A DNA stretch of 32,553 nt, taken from Verrucomicrobiota bacterium (GTDB lineage: Bacteria > Verrucomicrobiota > Verrucomicrobiia > Chthoniobacterales > UBA10450). The position numbers and the translations under genes are program-made. The stretch is from positions 1-32,553 of the forward strand of contig QHPP01000248.1 of assembly GCA_003219125.1 (NCBI GenBank), written 5' to 3'. A model generated the notes under the pieces. That model saw only the letters and a program-made list of their open reading frames with translations, was not told the origin of the DNA and did not search any database. Below are positions 16,362 through 25,218 of this stretch, piece by piece. Numbering within the stretch: the first letter of the stretch is position 1; each line of letters starts with the position of its first letter.

Positions 16362-16835
16362 TTATTTCTTGGCTTTCTTCTTTCCGTGTTTCGCGGGCTT
16401 CTCCGCCTTTTCGTGAGCGGATCCATCTTGCGCTTTCGCCTCTCCGGTTTTTTTCCTCGCCGCTTTTTGCGCGGCCTTTCGCGTCTCGCGGGTTTCAATC
16501 TTGATTTCGTCCGTCAGCACGATCCGAATGTGGCTGCTCCGTTTCAAAATCCGGCTGCCGCTTCCGCGTGCTCGCGCCATCATCCGCTTCATCGTTGGCC
16601 CTTCGCCAACGATGGCTTCTTTCACCACCAAACCGTCTACTTTCAGATTTGCGTTGTTCTCGGCGTTCGCCACCGCGCTCTTCAATGTCTTGTTGATCAG
16701 CAGGGCCGCTTTTTTGGGGCTGTACGCGACAACATCAAGCGCTGCCGAAACCGGCAGACCCTGGATCTCGCGCGTGATCTCGCGCGCCTTGAACGGCGAA
16801 ATCTTCGCGTACTTATATGTCGCTCTAACTTCCAT
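16362..16835 (-). CDS. rplV: 50S ribosomal protein L22 with a C-terminal extension
   Basis: The 157-residue product has the L22 core (KYAKISPFKAREITREIQG, AALLINKTLKSAVANAENN, and the tunnel loop GEGPTMKRMMARARGSGSRI, RSSHIRIVLTD). L22 reaches into the nascent-peptide exit tunnel. A Lys/Ala/Glu-rich tail of about 45 residues follows residue 112 or so. rpsS normally precedes it directly; here a coiled-coil gene lies between. Confidence 0.97.
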   Translation of the reverse strand: MEVRATYKYAKISPFKAREITREIQGLPVSAALDVVAYSPKKAALLINKTLKSAVANAENNANLKVDGLVVKEAIVGEGPTMKRMMARARGSGSRILKRSSHIRIVLTDEIKIETRETRKAAQKAARKKTGEAKAQDGSAHEKAEKPAKHGKKKAKK

Positions 16836-16850
16836 TGCTTCGCAGATGCT

Positions 16851-16927
16851 AAAATTGTTAAAAGAGTTACCTCGTTAAAACGGAATCTCTTTTTAACCTT
16901 GTAATTTTTTTAACCTTTCTAACCTTT
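16851..16927. repeat. A+T-rich TTAAC-type repeat, copy 3
   Basis: The spacer between the coiled-coil gene and rplV is almost entirely A+T-rich GTTAAA/TTTAAC words. The 26 bases at 16889-16914 are the exact reverse complement of 6904-6929. Confidence 0.75.
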
Positions 16928-16929
16928 CC

Positions 16930-17685
16930 TCATCTGGAACCTACATCCGGCCGGGCATCGACTTCGAGCCGATCCCCAACCTTAATTTTTTCCTTTCCAG
17001 ATTCCTGAATGACCGCACCGCAAATCCGTTCCCGGACATCCACCACCCGCAACCTCGCAACCATATCCTCTCCGTGTTTCACACGTAGCGGCATTCCGAT
17101 TTTCACACCTTCGCGCGCGCCAAAATTACCGACCACAAACGACCACTCTTCCTTCACACTAATGACGCTGCCATCGAGAAGCGATCCATTTTCCGGCTGC
17201 GCTTTGGTTGATTTCTCCACCAACGCGTTCATTCCGCGCAATTGTGCTTCCACATCCATTCGCGCCTGCGCATCGCCGCCTTCTGTGGTTTTCAAATAAC
17301 GCACCATCGTTTCCGACAACTGCATCATTTGATCGCGATATTGATCGCGCTCTTTCTGCGCTAGCTGCAAATCGCTCACCGCAGTCAGCAAGCGTTGCTC
17401 CAGTTTCGCGCGGTCCTTGCTCGCCGAAGCCAGCCCCAGCGCCTCCATTCGCAATTGCAGATCAGCGAATTTCCGCCGAAACAATTCCGCTTCGGCATTG
17501 GATTCCGCCAGACTGGCGGTGAGCGTTTTCACCGTTTCCTGGCTCAACGACAATTGCCGCCGCAATTCTTCTTTCTGCGCCAGCAACGCCCCCGCCGTTA
17601 CGCTTTCATTTTTGGAATCTGACAAAGAACTGTTTTCCTCTGCCGCCAGCCCTCGAGCCAGCGTTACGCAGCCTACTAAAATCAT
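16930..17685 (-). CDS. Secreted coiled-coil protein inserted between rpsS and rplV
   Basis: The 251-residue product has a short hydrophobic N-terminus (MILVGCVTLARGLAAEE) that could be a signal peptide. A long heptad-rich segment follows at about residues 33-135 (LLAQKEELRRQLSLSQ, LEQRLLTAVSDLQLAQKERD). A compact beta-rich C-terminal domain lies at 171-243 (VISVKEEWSFVVGNFGAREG, VARLRVVDVRER, KIKVGDRLEV). The whole resembles periplasmic coiled-coil plus beta-domain proteins of the MreC style in outline, but I do not recognise a family. A longer start at 17772 is open but crosses a heptamer repeat, so I prefer 17685. It is not a ribosomal protein, and its place inside the S10 cluster is unusual. 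It would share the ribosomal transcript. Confidence 0.8.
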   Translation of the reverse strand: MILVGCVTLARGLAAEENSSLSDSKNESVTAGALLAQKEELRRQLSLSQETVKTLTASLAESNAEAELFRRKFADLQLRMEALGLASASKDRAKLEQRLLTAVSDLQLAQKERDQYRDQMMQLSETMVRYLKTTEGGDAQARMDVEAQLRGMNALVEKSTKAQPENGSLLDGSVISVKEEWSFVVGNFGAREGVKIGMPLRVKHGEDMVARLRVVDVRERICGAVIQESGKEKIKVGDRLEVDARPDVGSR

Positions 17686-17692
17686 CACCGCT

Positions 17693-17783
17693 GATTTCAG
17701 ATTTAAGATTTCAGATTTGGAAACATGGCGGCTGGGCCGCGACCAATTCAATCTGCAATCCGCAATCTTCAATCTGCAATTCC
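17693..17783. repeat. Heptamer tandem array and related A+T words
   Basis: Five 7-base units (CAATCTG, CAATCCG, CAATCTT, CAATCTG, CAATTCC) run from 17749 to 17783. A related GATTTCAGATTTAAGATTTC segment begins at 17693. Together they fill the gap between rpsS and the coiled-coil gene and would form the latter's leader. Confidence 0.8.
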
Positions 17784-17785
17784 CA

Positions 17786-18064
17786 TTACTTCGTCACTTT
17801 CGCCGTGTGCGAACCGTGTTTCTTAAACACTCGGGTCGGCGAAAATTCGCCGAGCTTGTGACCAACCATGTTTTCGGTCACGAAAACAGATTGAAAAATC
17901 TTTCCGTTGTGAACCAGAAACGTGTGGCCGACAAAATCCGGCGTCACCATCGAGCGCCGCGACCAGGTCTTGATCGGTTTCTTTGCGCCCGAGTTGTTCA
18001 TCTTATCGATCTTCTCCAGAAGATAAGATTCGACGAAGGGTCCTTTCTTCAATGATCTAGCCAT
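17786..18064 (-). CDS. rpsS: 30S ribosomal protein S19
   Basis: The 92-residue product is a complete S19 of the 30S head: [37 protein letters not shown], and [20 protein letters not shown] chose the ATG at 18064; three further codons upstream start from TTG and are not conserved. It follows rplB by 25 bases. Confidence 0.98.
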   Translation of the reverse strand: MARSLKKGPFVESYLLEKIDKMNNSGAKKPIKTWSRRSMVTPDFVGHTFLVHNGKIFQSVFVTENMVGHKLGEFSPTRVFKKHGSHTAKVTK

Positions 18065-18089
18065 AAAAGTCAAATTTGTACCAAAGCTG

Positions 18090-18938
18090 TCATACCTTCT
18101 TTTTCCCCCTTCTCCTTTCCAAAATGAACCGATCGCTCGGTTTGTGTTTCGTTCGCGTCTTAAATCCTTTCGCCAGTTGTCCCCATGGGCTCACCGGATG
18201 ATGCCGTCCTCCACCGCCTTTGGACTTGCCCTGGCCACCGCCCATTGGATGATCGATCGGATTCATCGACATGCCCCGCACGTGCGGACGCCGACCCTGC
18301 CAGCGCGTTCGTCCCGCTTTGCCGCTCGTCACATTCATGTGATCGACATTGCCCACTTGACCAATCGTCGCGTAACAGGTCTCGTGAATCCGCCGGATTT
18401 CGCCGGAAGGCATTTTTACCAGACCGTAACCGCCTTCACGGTTATTCAATGTCGCCTGTTGGCCAGCGCTACGCGCGATCTGCCCACCGCGTCCCGGTGT
18501 CAGCTCAATGTTATGAATGTTGGTGCCGAGCGGAATGGCTGACAGGGGAAGCGCATTTCCCAAATCCGGAGCCGCCTCATTCCCGGACATCACCCGCGCG
18601 CCAACCCGCAGACCGTCTGGTGCCAGGATATAACTTAGTTCCCCGTCACTGTATTTAATAAGAGCGATCCGGGCTGAGCGGTTGGGATCGTACTCGACTC
18701 CCAGGACTTCCGCTTCTACCCCGCGTTTGCGCCGCTTAAAATCGACCTTGCGATAATGCTGTTTGTGCCCGCCCCCAATGTGGCGTGAAGTCAGCCGGCC
18801 AAAATGATTACGACCGCCGGTCTTTTTCTTCGGCTCGAGCAAACCCTTCGCCGGTCTCGCTTTCGTAATTTCGTCAAAAGCAGGCAGCGACTTGAATCGC
18901 AGCGTCGGCGTAAGTGGGCGAAAAGATTTAAGCGCCAT
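18090..18938 (-). CDS. rplB: 50S ribosomal protein L2
   Basis: The 282-residue product is a full-length L2, needed for subunit joining and peptidyl-transferase centre structure. Landmarks include [25 protein letters not shown] and [20 protein letters not shown]. The conserved Asp-His pair is Asp229-His230 in [10 protein letters not shown]. The second His of the common DHPH motif is Met232 here, a substitution I also associate with some Bacteroidota-type sequences. A Gly-rich [12 protein letters not shown] segment follows. It starts 6 bases after rplW. Confidence 0.98.
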   Translation of the reverse strand: MALKSFRPLTPTLRFKSLPAFDEITKARPAKGLLEPKKKTGGRNHFGRLTSRHIGGGHKQHYRKVDFKRRKRGVEAEVLGVEYDPNRSARIALIKYSDGELSYILAPDGLRVGARVMSGNEAAPDLGNALPLSAIPLGTNIHNIELTPGRGGQIARSAGQQATLNNREGGYGLVKMPSGEIRRIHETCYATIGQVGNVDHMNVTSGKAGRTRWQGRRPHVRGMSMNPIDHPMGGGQGKSKGGGGRHHPVSPWGQLAKGFKTRTKHKPSDRFILERRRGKKKV

Positions 18939-18944
18939 AAAACG

Positions 18945-19229
18945 TTAGACCAAATCGATCTTCTCGCCTTTTTTCAGCGTCACGATCGCTTTCTTCCAAT
19001 GCGACTTGCGACCGAAGTCGGCACGGCGCTCGCGTTTCTTTTTGCCGGCGTAATTGCAGGTGTTGACGTCCACCACTTTCTTTTGAAAGAGTTTCTCGAT
19101 CGCCTGTTTAATCTGAATCTTGTTAGCTCGCGGCCGGACACGAAAGACATACTTGTTCTGCTTCTCGCTCAGAAGCGATGATTTTTCCGTCAGCGACGCC
19201 GTTTCAATAATGTCGAATGGCTCGTTCAT
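18945..19229 (-). CDS. rplW: 50S ribosomal protein L23
   Basis: The 94-residue product has the L23 fold: ASLTEKSSLLSEKQNKYVFR, KIQIKQAIEKLFQKKVVDVN, and the terminal HWKKAIVTLKKGEKID. L23 docks trigger factor and SRP at the tunnel exit. Its ATG overlaps the rplD stop by 4 bases. Confidence 0.97.
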   Translation of the reverse strand: MNEPFDIIETASLTEKSSLLSEKQNKYVFRVRPRANKIQIKQAIEKLFQKKVVDVNTCNYAGKKKRERRADFGRKSHWKKAIVTLKKGEKIDLV

Positions 19230-19858
19230 TCTTGTTGCGCCTTGCCGGAGCGGGCGGTTCTTTCAGCTAACTTCGCCAGGGCACCGTCTGTTACTAAAAT
19301 TTTCTCAAAGGCGAGTAATTGTTCCGTGTTCACATCGCTCGCCGTCGCCAGCTTTACCGGCTTAACGTTGCTCGCCGATCTGCAGGTGTTCTCATCAAAT
19401 TGATCCGACACGATGAGGATGCGCCGCGCATCAGTCTGTTTTTTGACTAACTGCAGGAAGGCTTTGGTTTTTGCCTCCTTCACCGCGAACTCGCCAATCG
19501 TCAGGACATCGCCGGCATTGATTCGTTCGCTCAGCGCCTTCTGAAAGGCGAGCCGACGCACCGACTTGGAAATTTTCTTGGAATAATCGCGCGGCTTCGG
19601 TCCAAAGACCACGCCGCCGCCGCGCCAGATGACCGATGATTTGTAGCCGGCACGCGCGCGCCCGGTTCCTTTTTGCCGCCACGGTTTGGCGCCGGACAGA
19701 TTCACGTCCGCTTTTGTTTTGGTGTTGGCACTGCCGGATCGCCGCGCCGCCCGCATCGCGACCACAACATCGTGTATCGCCTGCGTCCCGCGTCCGTCGT
19801 CTACCAGCGCAATTTTTGCCTCTTTCGCCGCCGCTTTGGTTAAAACTTTCGCGCTCAT
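19226..19858 (-). CDS. rplD: 50S ribosomal protein L4
   Basis: The 210-residue product is a complete L4. The tunnel loop is clear: SGAKPWRQKGTGRARAGYKS and GGGVVFGPKPRDYSKKISKS. The globular part follows (LSERINAGDVLTIGEFAVKE, LAFEKILVTDGALAKLAER). L4 lines the exit tunnel and autoregulates S10 operons in enterobacteria; no such leader is evident here. It overlaps rplC and rplW by 4 bases each. Confidence 0.98.
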   Translation of the reverse strand: MSAKVLTKAAAKEAKIALVDDGRGTQAIHDVVVAMRAARRSGSANTKTKADVNLSGAKPWRQKGTGRARAGYKSSVIWRGGGVVFGPKPRDYSKKISKSVRRLAFQKALSERINAGDVLTIGEFAVKEAKTKAFLQLVKKQTDARRILIVSDQFDENTCRSASNVKPVKLATASDVNTEQLLAFEKILVTDGALAKLAERTARSGKAQQE

Positions 19859-20496
19859 GATTTTTTGGCAGGCTTTTTGATCGCGGGACGCACCACCACA
19901 AATGATCCGTTTGATCCGGGCACGGCGCCGCTAACGAGAATTATTTTTTCCGTTTCGCGCACCTGCATCACCTGCAAATTTTGCACCGTTACCCGCTCGT
20001 CCCCGAGATGCCCGGGCATGCCCATGTTTTTCCAGATCCGACCCGGAGTAGAACGATTGCCGATCGCGCCGTTTCGCCGATGCGTCTTGGAGCCGTGGGC
20101 CGCGCCCTGCCCATGCATGTTATGCTTCTTCATGACCCCCTGAAATCCTTTGCCCTTGGAGCGGCCGATCACATCGACGAAGTCGCCCGCCTGAAATTGT
20201 GTCACGTTCAAATTCACTTCGCCCTCGGGCAGGTCAGCCCCGAGCCGAAGCTCGCGGGAAAATCTTTTTGGTTCTACCCCGGCTTTCTTGAACGCGCCGA
20301 TCTCGGAATTGTTCAGCCGCGATTCCTTCTGCACGCCGAACCCGACTTGCACGGCAGAGTAGCCATCGCGTTCCGCCGTTATCCTGCGAACTAAAACATT
20401 ATCGCCCGCCGCGATCACGGTTACTGGACGCAGCCTGCCATTGACGTCGTAGACGCTGGTCATGCCAATTTTTTGTCCAAGTAAACCGATGCTCAT
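19855..20496 (-). CDS. rplC: 50S ribosomal protein L3
   Basis: The 213-residue product initiates 50S assembly. MSIGLLGQKIGMTSVYDVNG, the loop DVIGRSKGKGFQGVMKKHN and GAAHGSKTHRRNGAIGNRST, and PGRIWKNMGMPGHLGDERVT reach towards the peptidyl-transferase centre. The Gln target of methylation in other L3s falls in the GQGAAHGS region. It starts 29 bases after rpsJ and overlaps rplD. Confidence 0.98.
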   Translation of the reverse strand: MSIGLLGQKIGMTSVYDVNGRLRPVTVIAAGDNVLVRRITAERDGYSAVQVGFGVQKESRLNNSEIGAFKKAGVEPKRFSRELRLGADLPEGEVNLNVTQFQAGDFVDVIGRSKGKGFQGVMKKHNMHGQGAAHGSKTHRRNGAIGNRSTPGRIWKNMGMPGHLGDERVTVQNLQVMQVRETEKIILVSGAVPGSNGSFVVVRPAIKKPAKKS

Positions 20497-20525
20497 TTTG
20501 AAGGTCTGCGAAAATTCTCAAGCGT

Positions 20526-20837
20526 TTAAATCTTAATCGTAATATCCACGCCCGCAGGCAAATTTAATTTTTTCAATTCATCCACCGTTTTCGCAGTCGG
20601 CTCGATAATGTCGAGCAGACGTTTGTGGGTGCGGATCTCAAATTGATCCATCGATTTTTTATCTACGTGGGGCGAACGATTCACGGTAAACTTTTCAATC
20701 AACGTCGGCAGCGGAATCGGTCCGGCTACCCGCGCGCCCGTACGTTTCGCGGTCTCGACAATCTCGACAGCGGATTGATCAAGCATGCGATGATCGAATG
20801 CCTTCAAACGAATGCGAATACGCTGGCCGTTCGTCAT
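20526..20837 (-). CDS. rpsJ: 30S ribosomal protein S10
   Basis: The 103-residue product is a complete S10 ([60 protein letters not shown]). S10 also serves as NusE in antitermination. Its ATG overlaps the fusA stop (ATGA). The usual tuf gene between fusA and rpsJ is absent, so the str and S10 clusters are directly fused. Confidence 0.98.
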   Translation of the reverse strand: MTNGQRIRIRLKAFDHRMLDQSAVEIVETAKRTGARVAGPIPLPTLIEKFTVNRSPHVDKKSMDQFEIRTHKRLLDIIEPTAKTVDELKKLNLPAGVDITIKI

Positions 20838-23011
20838 TTCGTCTCCTTTTGATCAAGGATTGCGCTCACCAAATTCTGCGGCACTTGCTCGAAATGTGAC
20901 GGCTCCATCGAGTAACTGGAACGGCCTTTGGAAAGCGAGCGGATCGCGGTAGCGTAACCGAACATTTCCGCGAGCGGAACTTCCGCGTTCACGATGGTGA
21001 GATTGCCGCGCACCTCGATGCTATCGATACGCGCTCGGCGGCGATTCAAGTCACCAATGATATCGCCCTGATACTCTTCCGGGGTGCTGTTTTCCACTTT
21101 CATGATCGGCTCGAGCAAAATCGGCTTGCCCTGTTTGAAACCATCTTTCAGCGCAAAGATCGCCGCCATTTTGAAAGCGAGCTCGTTGGAATCAACTTCG
21201 TGATAGCTGCCGTAGACGATATCGACTTCGACATCAATCACCGGGTAACCACCGAGCACCCCGTTGAGCACCGCTTCTTCGATGCCTTTCTTGACCGCGG
21301 GAATATATTCGCGCGGAATCACGCCGCCGACGATCTTGTTATCGACCACCAAACCGGTACCTCGGCTAGCCGGACGCACGTCAACTTCCACGTGGCCGTA
21401 TTGTCCGCGACCGCCGGATTGCTTAATCAATTTCCCGACGCCGTGCGCGCTGCCTGTGATCGTCTCACGATACGCGATCTGTGGTTTGCCTGCATTCGCG
21501 TCCACTTTGAACTCACGGAACATGCGATCGCGAATGATTTCCAAATGCAGCTCGCCCATTCCAGCGATGATGGTCTGGCCGGTATCTTCGTGGGTGTAAA
21601 CGCGGAAAGTGGGATCTTCCTCAGCCAGTCGTTGCAGCGCCACCCCCATTTTTTCCTGGTCCAATTTTGTCTTTGGCTCAATCGCCATTGAAATAACGGG
21701 ATCAGGGAACGTCGGCGGCTCGAGCAAAATTGGATAGTCTTCGTCGCAAAGGGTGTCGCCTGTCGTGATATTTTTGATCCCGACGATCGCGGCAATGTCG
21801 CCGGAATAACAGGTCTCGATGTCTTCGCGCTTGTCCGCCTGAATTTGAATCAAACGTGAAATGCGTTCGCGCTTGTTCGTGCGCGGATTGTAAACCGTGT
21901 CGCCTTTTGAAAGCGTGCCGGAATAGACCCGGAAAAAAACTAGTTTTCCGACAAACGGATCACTCCAAAGTTTGAACGCCAGTGAACAAAATTTTCCGTT
22001 GTCGTCGGTAGGCGCTTCCATCGGTTCGTGCGTGTCGGGCTCCATGCCTTTGGCGGGCGGAATTTCGAGCGGGCTCGGCAGATAATCGACTACGGCATCA
22101 ATCAGGTATTGCACGCCGATGTTCTTCAAGGCCGAGCCGCCGATCACCGGCACAAATTTGTTGGCGATAGTTTGGCGACGAATGCCCGCTTTCAACAATT
22201 CCGGCGTGACCGGCTTTTCGTGAATGACGGCCTCGGCCACTTCGTCGTCGAGGTTTGAAACCTGTTCGAGCAGAGTGGCGTAAGCCTTGTTTACCGCATC
22301 GACATATTCCTCGGGCACGTCTGTCACCTCATATGTCGATCCCAGCTGGTCGCTGTCCGAATAAATGATTGCCTTCTTATTAATGACGTCGAGCTGTCCT
22401 TTGAGCTGATCTTCCCTGCCGAGCGGGAGCAAGACCGGCCAGGCGTTGGCGCCCAATTTTTTGTGGATGCTCTGCACCGACATTTCAAAATCGGCCCCGA
22501 CCCGATCCATCTTATTGATGAAGGCCAGCCGCGGCACATTGTACTTTGTCGCCTGCCGCCAGACGGTTTCGGATTGCGGTTGTACACCCGCGACACCATC
22601 AAAAACTGCGATCGCGCCGTCGAGCACGCGAAGAGAACGTTCCACTTCCGCGGTGAAATCAACGTGACCCGGCGTGTCGATGATATTAATGCGTTGCTTG
22701 ATTCCTTCGAAAGCTTTGTAAACGCCCTCTTCCTTGCGTTGCGCCCAACTACAAGTTGTCGCCGCTGAAGTAATTGTGATCCCGCGCTCGCGCTCCTGCT
22801 CCATCCAGTCGGTCACGGTCGTCCCTTCGTGCACCTCACCCATCTTATGGATCATGCCGGTGTAAAATAGGACACGCTCGGTGATCGTGGTCTTGCCCGC
22901 GTCGATGTGGGCGGCAATGCCGATGTTACGAGTTCGCTCCAGTGGGAACTTGCGCTCCGGCGAATTCGGATTCATTGAAGCTGGCTTCTTTTCCATCGTC
23001 GCCGTCGCCAT
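20834..23011 (-). CDS. fusA: Elongation factor G
   Basis: The 725-residue product is a full five-domain EF-G that drives translocation and ribosome recycling. The G domain has AHIDAGKTT (34-42), the switch [16 protein letters not shown] (112-116), NKMD (166-169) and GGSALKN. Domain IV has [19 protein letters not shown], and domain V has [20 protein letters not shown] and [14 protein letters not shown] chose the ATG at 23011 (MATATMEKK). The frame stays open to 23248 but that part lies inside rpsG and is not conserved. It lies 4 bases after rpsG and overlaps rpsJ by 4. Confidence 0.98.
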   Translation of the reverse strand: MATATMEKKPASMNPNSPERKFPLERTRNIGIAAHIDAGKTTITERVLFYTGMIHKMGEVHEGTTVTDWMEQERERGITITSAATTCSWAQRKEEGVYKAFEGIKQRINIIDTPGHVDFTAEVERSLRVLDGAIAVFDGVAGVQPQSETVWRQATKYNVPRLAFINKMDRVGADFEMSVQSIHKKLGANAWPVLLPLGREDQLKGQLDVINKKAIIYSDSDQLGSTYEVTDVPEEYVDAVNKAYATLLEQVSNLDDEVAEAVIHEKPVTPELLKAGIRRQTIANKFVPVIGGSALKNIGVQYLIDAVVDYLPSPLEIPPAKGMEPDTHEPMEAPTDDNGKFCSLAFKLWSDPFVGKLVFFRVYSGTLSKGDTVYNPRTNKRERISRLIQIQADKREDIETCYSGDIAAIVGIKNITTGDTLCDEDYPILLEPPTFPDPVISMAIEPKTKLDQEKMGVALQRLAEEDPTFRVYTHEDTGQTIIAGMGELHLEIIRDRMFREFKVDANAGKPQIAYRETITGSAHGVGKLIKQSGGRGQYGHVEVDVRPASRGTGLVVDNKIVGGVIPREYIPAVKKGIEEAVLNGVLGGYPVIDVEVDIVYGSYHEVDSNELAFKMAAIFALKDGFKQGKPILLEPIMKVENSTPEEYQGDIIGDLNRRRARIDSIEVRGNLTIVNAEVPLAEMFGYATAIRSLSKGRSSYSMEPSHFEQVPQNLVSAILDQKETK

Positions 23012-23015
23012 AAAA

Positions 23016-23489
23016 TTACCAGCGGAAATGCGCAAAAGCCCGGTTGGCCTGCGCCATTTTGTGCGTGTCTTCGCGTTTTTTGATTGCGTTGCCCTGACCG
23101 GCCGCAGCGTCCTTGATTTCTTGCGCGAGCGACTGGGCCATCGGCTGACCGCGGCGATTATCGGCGTATTGTACGATCCAGCGCATGGCGAGCGAGATTT
23201 GCCGCGCCGGCGCCACTTCCATTGGCACCTGATAGGTCGCGCCTCCAACCCGACGCGATTTTACTTCCAGGCGAGGTCGCACATTCTCGAGCGCCTTGTT
23301 TAAAACTTCCAGTGGATCGACCGAGTCGGAACCTTCGCGCGATTTATCGATCGCGGTGTAAACAATCCGTTCCGCCAGCGATTTCTTGCCGCGCTTCATC
23401 ACCGTGGAAATCAAACGGGCCACCGCGGGACTGCCGTAGCGCGAGTCTACCTTCTCTTCTTTTTTGTAAACTTTGCGCCGGCGCGACAT
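23016..23489 (-). CDS. rpsG: 30S ribosomal protein S7
   Basis: The 157-residue product is a complete S7, which nucleates the 30S head and contacts E-site t[63 protein letters not shown] and the ending [12 protein letters not shown] are standard. It lies 2 bases after rpsL. Confidence 0.98.
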   Translation of the reverse strand: MSRRRKVYKKEEKVDSRYGSPAVARLISTVMKRGKKSLAERIVYTAIDKSREGSDSVDPLEVLNKALENVRPRLEVKSRRVGGATYQVPMEVAPARQISLAMRWIVQYADNRRGQPMAQSLAQEIKDAAAGQGNAIKKREDTHKMAQANRAFAHFRW

Positions 23490-23491
23490 GA

Positions 23492-23917
23492 TTACTTCTT
23501 CGCCTCCGCTTTGGGCGCGCTTGCTTTGGCTTCGCCACCGCCACCTGCCTTGGGACGTTTAGCGCCATACTTGGAACGGCTGCGGCGCCGCCCGTCAACC
23601 CCGAGGGAATCGAGCGTCCCGCGGACAATATGATAGCGCACACCTGGCAAATCCTTCACCCTGCCGCCGCGCACCAACACGATCGAGTGTTCCTGCAAAT
23701 TGTGACCCTCGCCCGGAATATAAGCGATCACTTCCTGGCCGTTGGTTAGCCGTACTTTCGCCACTTTGCGCAAGGCAGAGTTCGGCTTCTTCGGCGTCCG
23801 CGTCATTACCTGAACGCAGACCCCTCGCCGTTGCGGACAATCGGTTAGGGCCGGTGATTTCGATTTCACCGACACTTTCCGTCGTCCTTTTCGCACAAGT
23901 TGATTGATCGTTGGCAT
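23492..23917 (-). CDS. rpsL: 30S ribosomal protein S12
   Basis: The 141-residue product is the decoding-centre protein S12. [52 protein letters not shown] and [12 protein letters not shown] are present; the lysines altered in streptomycin resistance (TPKKPNSA and RVKDLPG segments) have the sensitive-type residues. The tail after KYGAKRPK is extended by about 17 Gly/Ala/Lys-rich residues. I chose the ATG at 23917; a longer frame to 23962 lacks conservation. It is the first gene of the super-operon; rpoBC are not upstream. Confidence 0.98.
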   Translation of the reverse strand: MPTINQLVRKGRRKVSVKSKSPALTDCPQRRGVCVQVMTRTPKKPNSALRKVAKVRLTNGQEVIAYIPGEGHNLQEHSIVLVRGGRVKDLPGVRYHIVRGTLDSLGVDGRRRSRSKYGAKRPKAGGGGEAKASAPKAEAKK

Positions 23918-24015
23918 TTCCAGTCCAAAAAGGCCGCCGCGACGATTAAGTTTTGGCGACAAAAAATCCGCTCAGGCCGTGAACCCCTGCTCACGCCACT
24001 GATGCGGAGACGCGC

Positions 24016-24044
24016 AATATAGGAACCTTTTCCGAGGCTGCAAA
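24016..24044 (-). promoter_or_regulatory. Promoter of the ribosomal super-operon
   Basis: On the minus strand a -35 box TTTGCA (24039-24044) and a -10 box TATATT (24016-24021) are separated by 17 bases. The -10 is followed by GCGCG, a GC-rich discriminator typical of stringently controlled translation genes. Transcription would start near 24009, giving a leader of about 90 bases before rpsL. Confidence 0.65.
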
Positions 24045-24091
24045 GAATTTTTTCACGCGATCCGCCTCGCGCGAAATCCCGTTCTGCCTCG

Positions 24092-24116
24092 GTAGTGCAC
24101 ACGTCTTGCGTGTCTC
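24092..24116. repeat. GTAGCACA-type hairpin repeat, copy 2
   Basis: The sequence GTAGTGCACACGTCTTGCGT followed by GTC has arms ACACG and CGTGT around a TCTTG loop (24099-24113). It lies between the ribosomal promoter and the truncated 5' end of the pseudogene. Confidence 0.6.
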
Positions 24117-24131
24117 ACGCTTGCGTTCACC

Positions 24132-25115
24132 GTGCCACCGTTTGTCGGCACTCACCCCGAAACATGGGAAAGCTTTGGATTAAGCGAAATCCGCAGCGGA
24201 ACTCCCATCCTCGGAGGGATCGCAGCGATTATGGGCACCAGTATGCTAACTGAAAATAAATTTAGAATGTGTACTGTTATCGGCAGGCCAAGCGACGGGA
24301 CCATACTAATGGATTCGGACCGCCCCAACGACCTCGTGACGATATCCTTCTCCCAGCCGGTCTCTGCCTTCGGCGCTTACTGGGGAAGTGGTTATCGTTG
24401 CCCCCAATGTTGCGGATATGTCGATGCTCCGACCATTTTGACTTTCAAGGGCGTCAACGGAAACGTCATTGGCACGACAGTTTCACTTACAAAGGCGATG
24501 GCACACTGACGTGGCATGGTTACGGGTTTGGCACGCCGGTAAAAACAATCATCCGCACCGCTGGCGATGGCCAAGAGGGCGTGGCGATGGATGGGCTGCA
24601 GGCAACGGTTGAATCCAACTCCCCCTTCCTTTACAACATTTCCACGCGCGGTTTGGTGCAGACAGGCAAAGACGTTCTAATCGGTGGCCTGACCTGGATA
24701 ACCCGGCCAGCAAGTTTGGCAATATCTCCACTCGCGGCTTTGTCCAGACGGGCAGCAACGTCATGATCGCCGGCATCATCGTGCGCGGATCCGGCAATGA
24801 GAAGGTCTCATTCGCGCGCTTGGACCAACTTTGGGGCTGTCGCCGGTTGATGTCCCCAATGCTTTGCCAAATCCGTTTTTGGACCTGCGCGATAGCAACG
24901 GGACGCGAATTGCGTCTAACGACGATTGGAAGAGCACTCAGCAAGCAGAGATTGAAGCCACGGGGCTAGCCCCCTGACAATGCCGAGTCAGCTATCGCCA
25001 TCATCTCGCGCCTGGTAATTACACTGCGATAGTTACGGGAGTAAACAACAGCACTGGCAACGCCCTAGTCGAACTTTACGGGCTTCAATTAAGCGACCGA
25101 GGAAATTATGCCGGC
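24132..25115 (+). pseudogene. Decayed secreted protein with NISTRG repeat domains
   Basis: The ancestral reading can be followed across several frames. A first part (HPETWESFGL, DLVTISFSQPVSAFGAYWGS) shifts frame near 24475, where one base seems lost, into FTYKGDGTLTWHGYGF. Then comes YNISTRGLVQTGKDVLIGG, a second shift near 24690-24705, and a duplicate NISTRGFVQTGSNVMIAGI. A third shift near 24807 leads to LIRALGPTLGLSP and FLDLRDSNGTRIASNDDWKS. A stop/shift lies near 24970 and another near 25011, before GNYTAIVTGVNN and ALVELYGLQ. At least five lesions and a missing 5' end mark it as dead. Intact relatives are exported proteins that I associate with Verrucomicrobiota. The exact ends are approximate. 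Confidence 0.85.
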
Positions 25116-25218
25116 GGATCGAGCACTCTCTCTCGCTCGTTGTTAAAGGCAGGCGGCGCAGTCGCAGTCGTTTGTCATCGCGCAGGGGCGTTTCGGCCCG
25201 TGACCGCCCACATTTCTC

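Noticed and set aside
23012-23248. N-terminal extension of EF-G by 79 residues
   Set aside because: This part lies inside rpsG in another frame; the ATG at 23011 gives a normal EF-G.
23918-24008. Ribosomal-protein leader riboregulator before rpsL
   Set aside because: The leader of about 90 bases shows no fold that I can match to a known S12/S7 or other leader.
24086-25115. Insertion sequence with transposase
   Set aside because: The frames reconstruct to a secreted repeat protein; no DDE or HUH transposase motifs appear.
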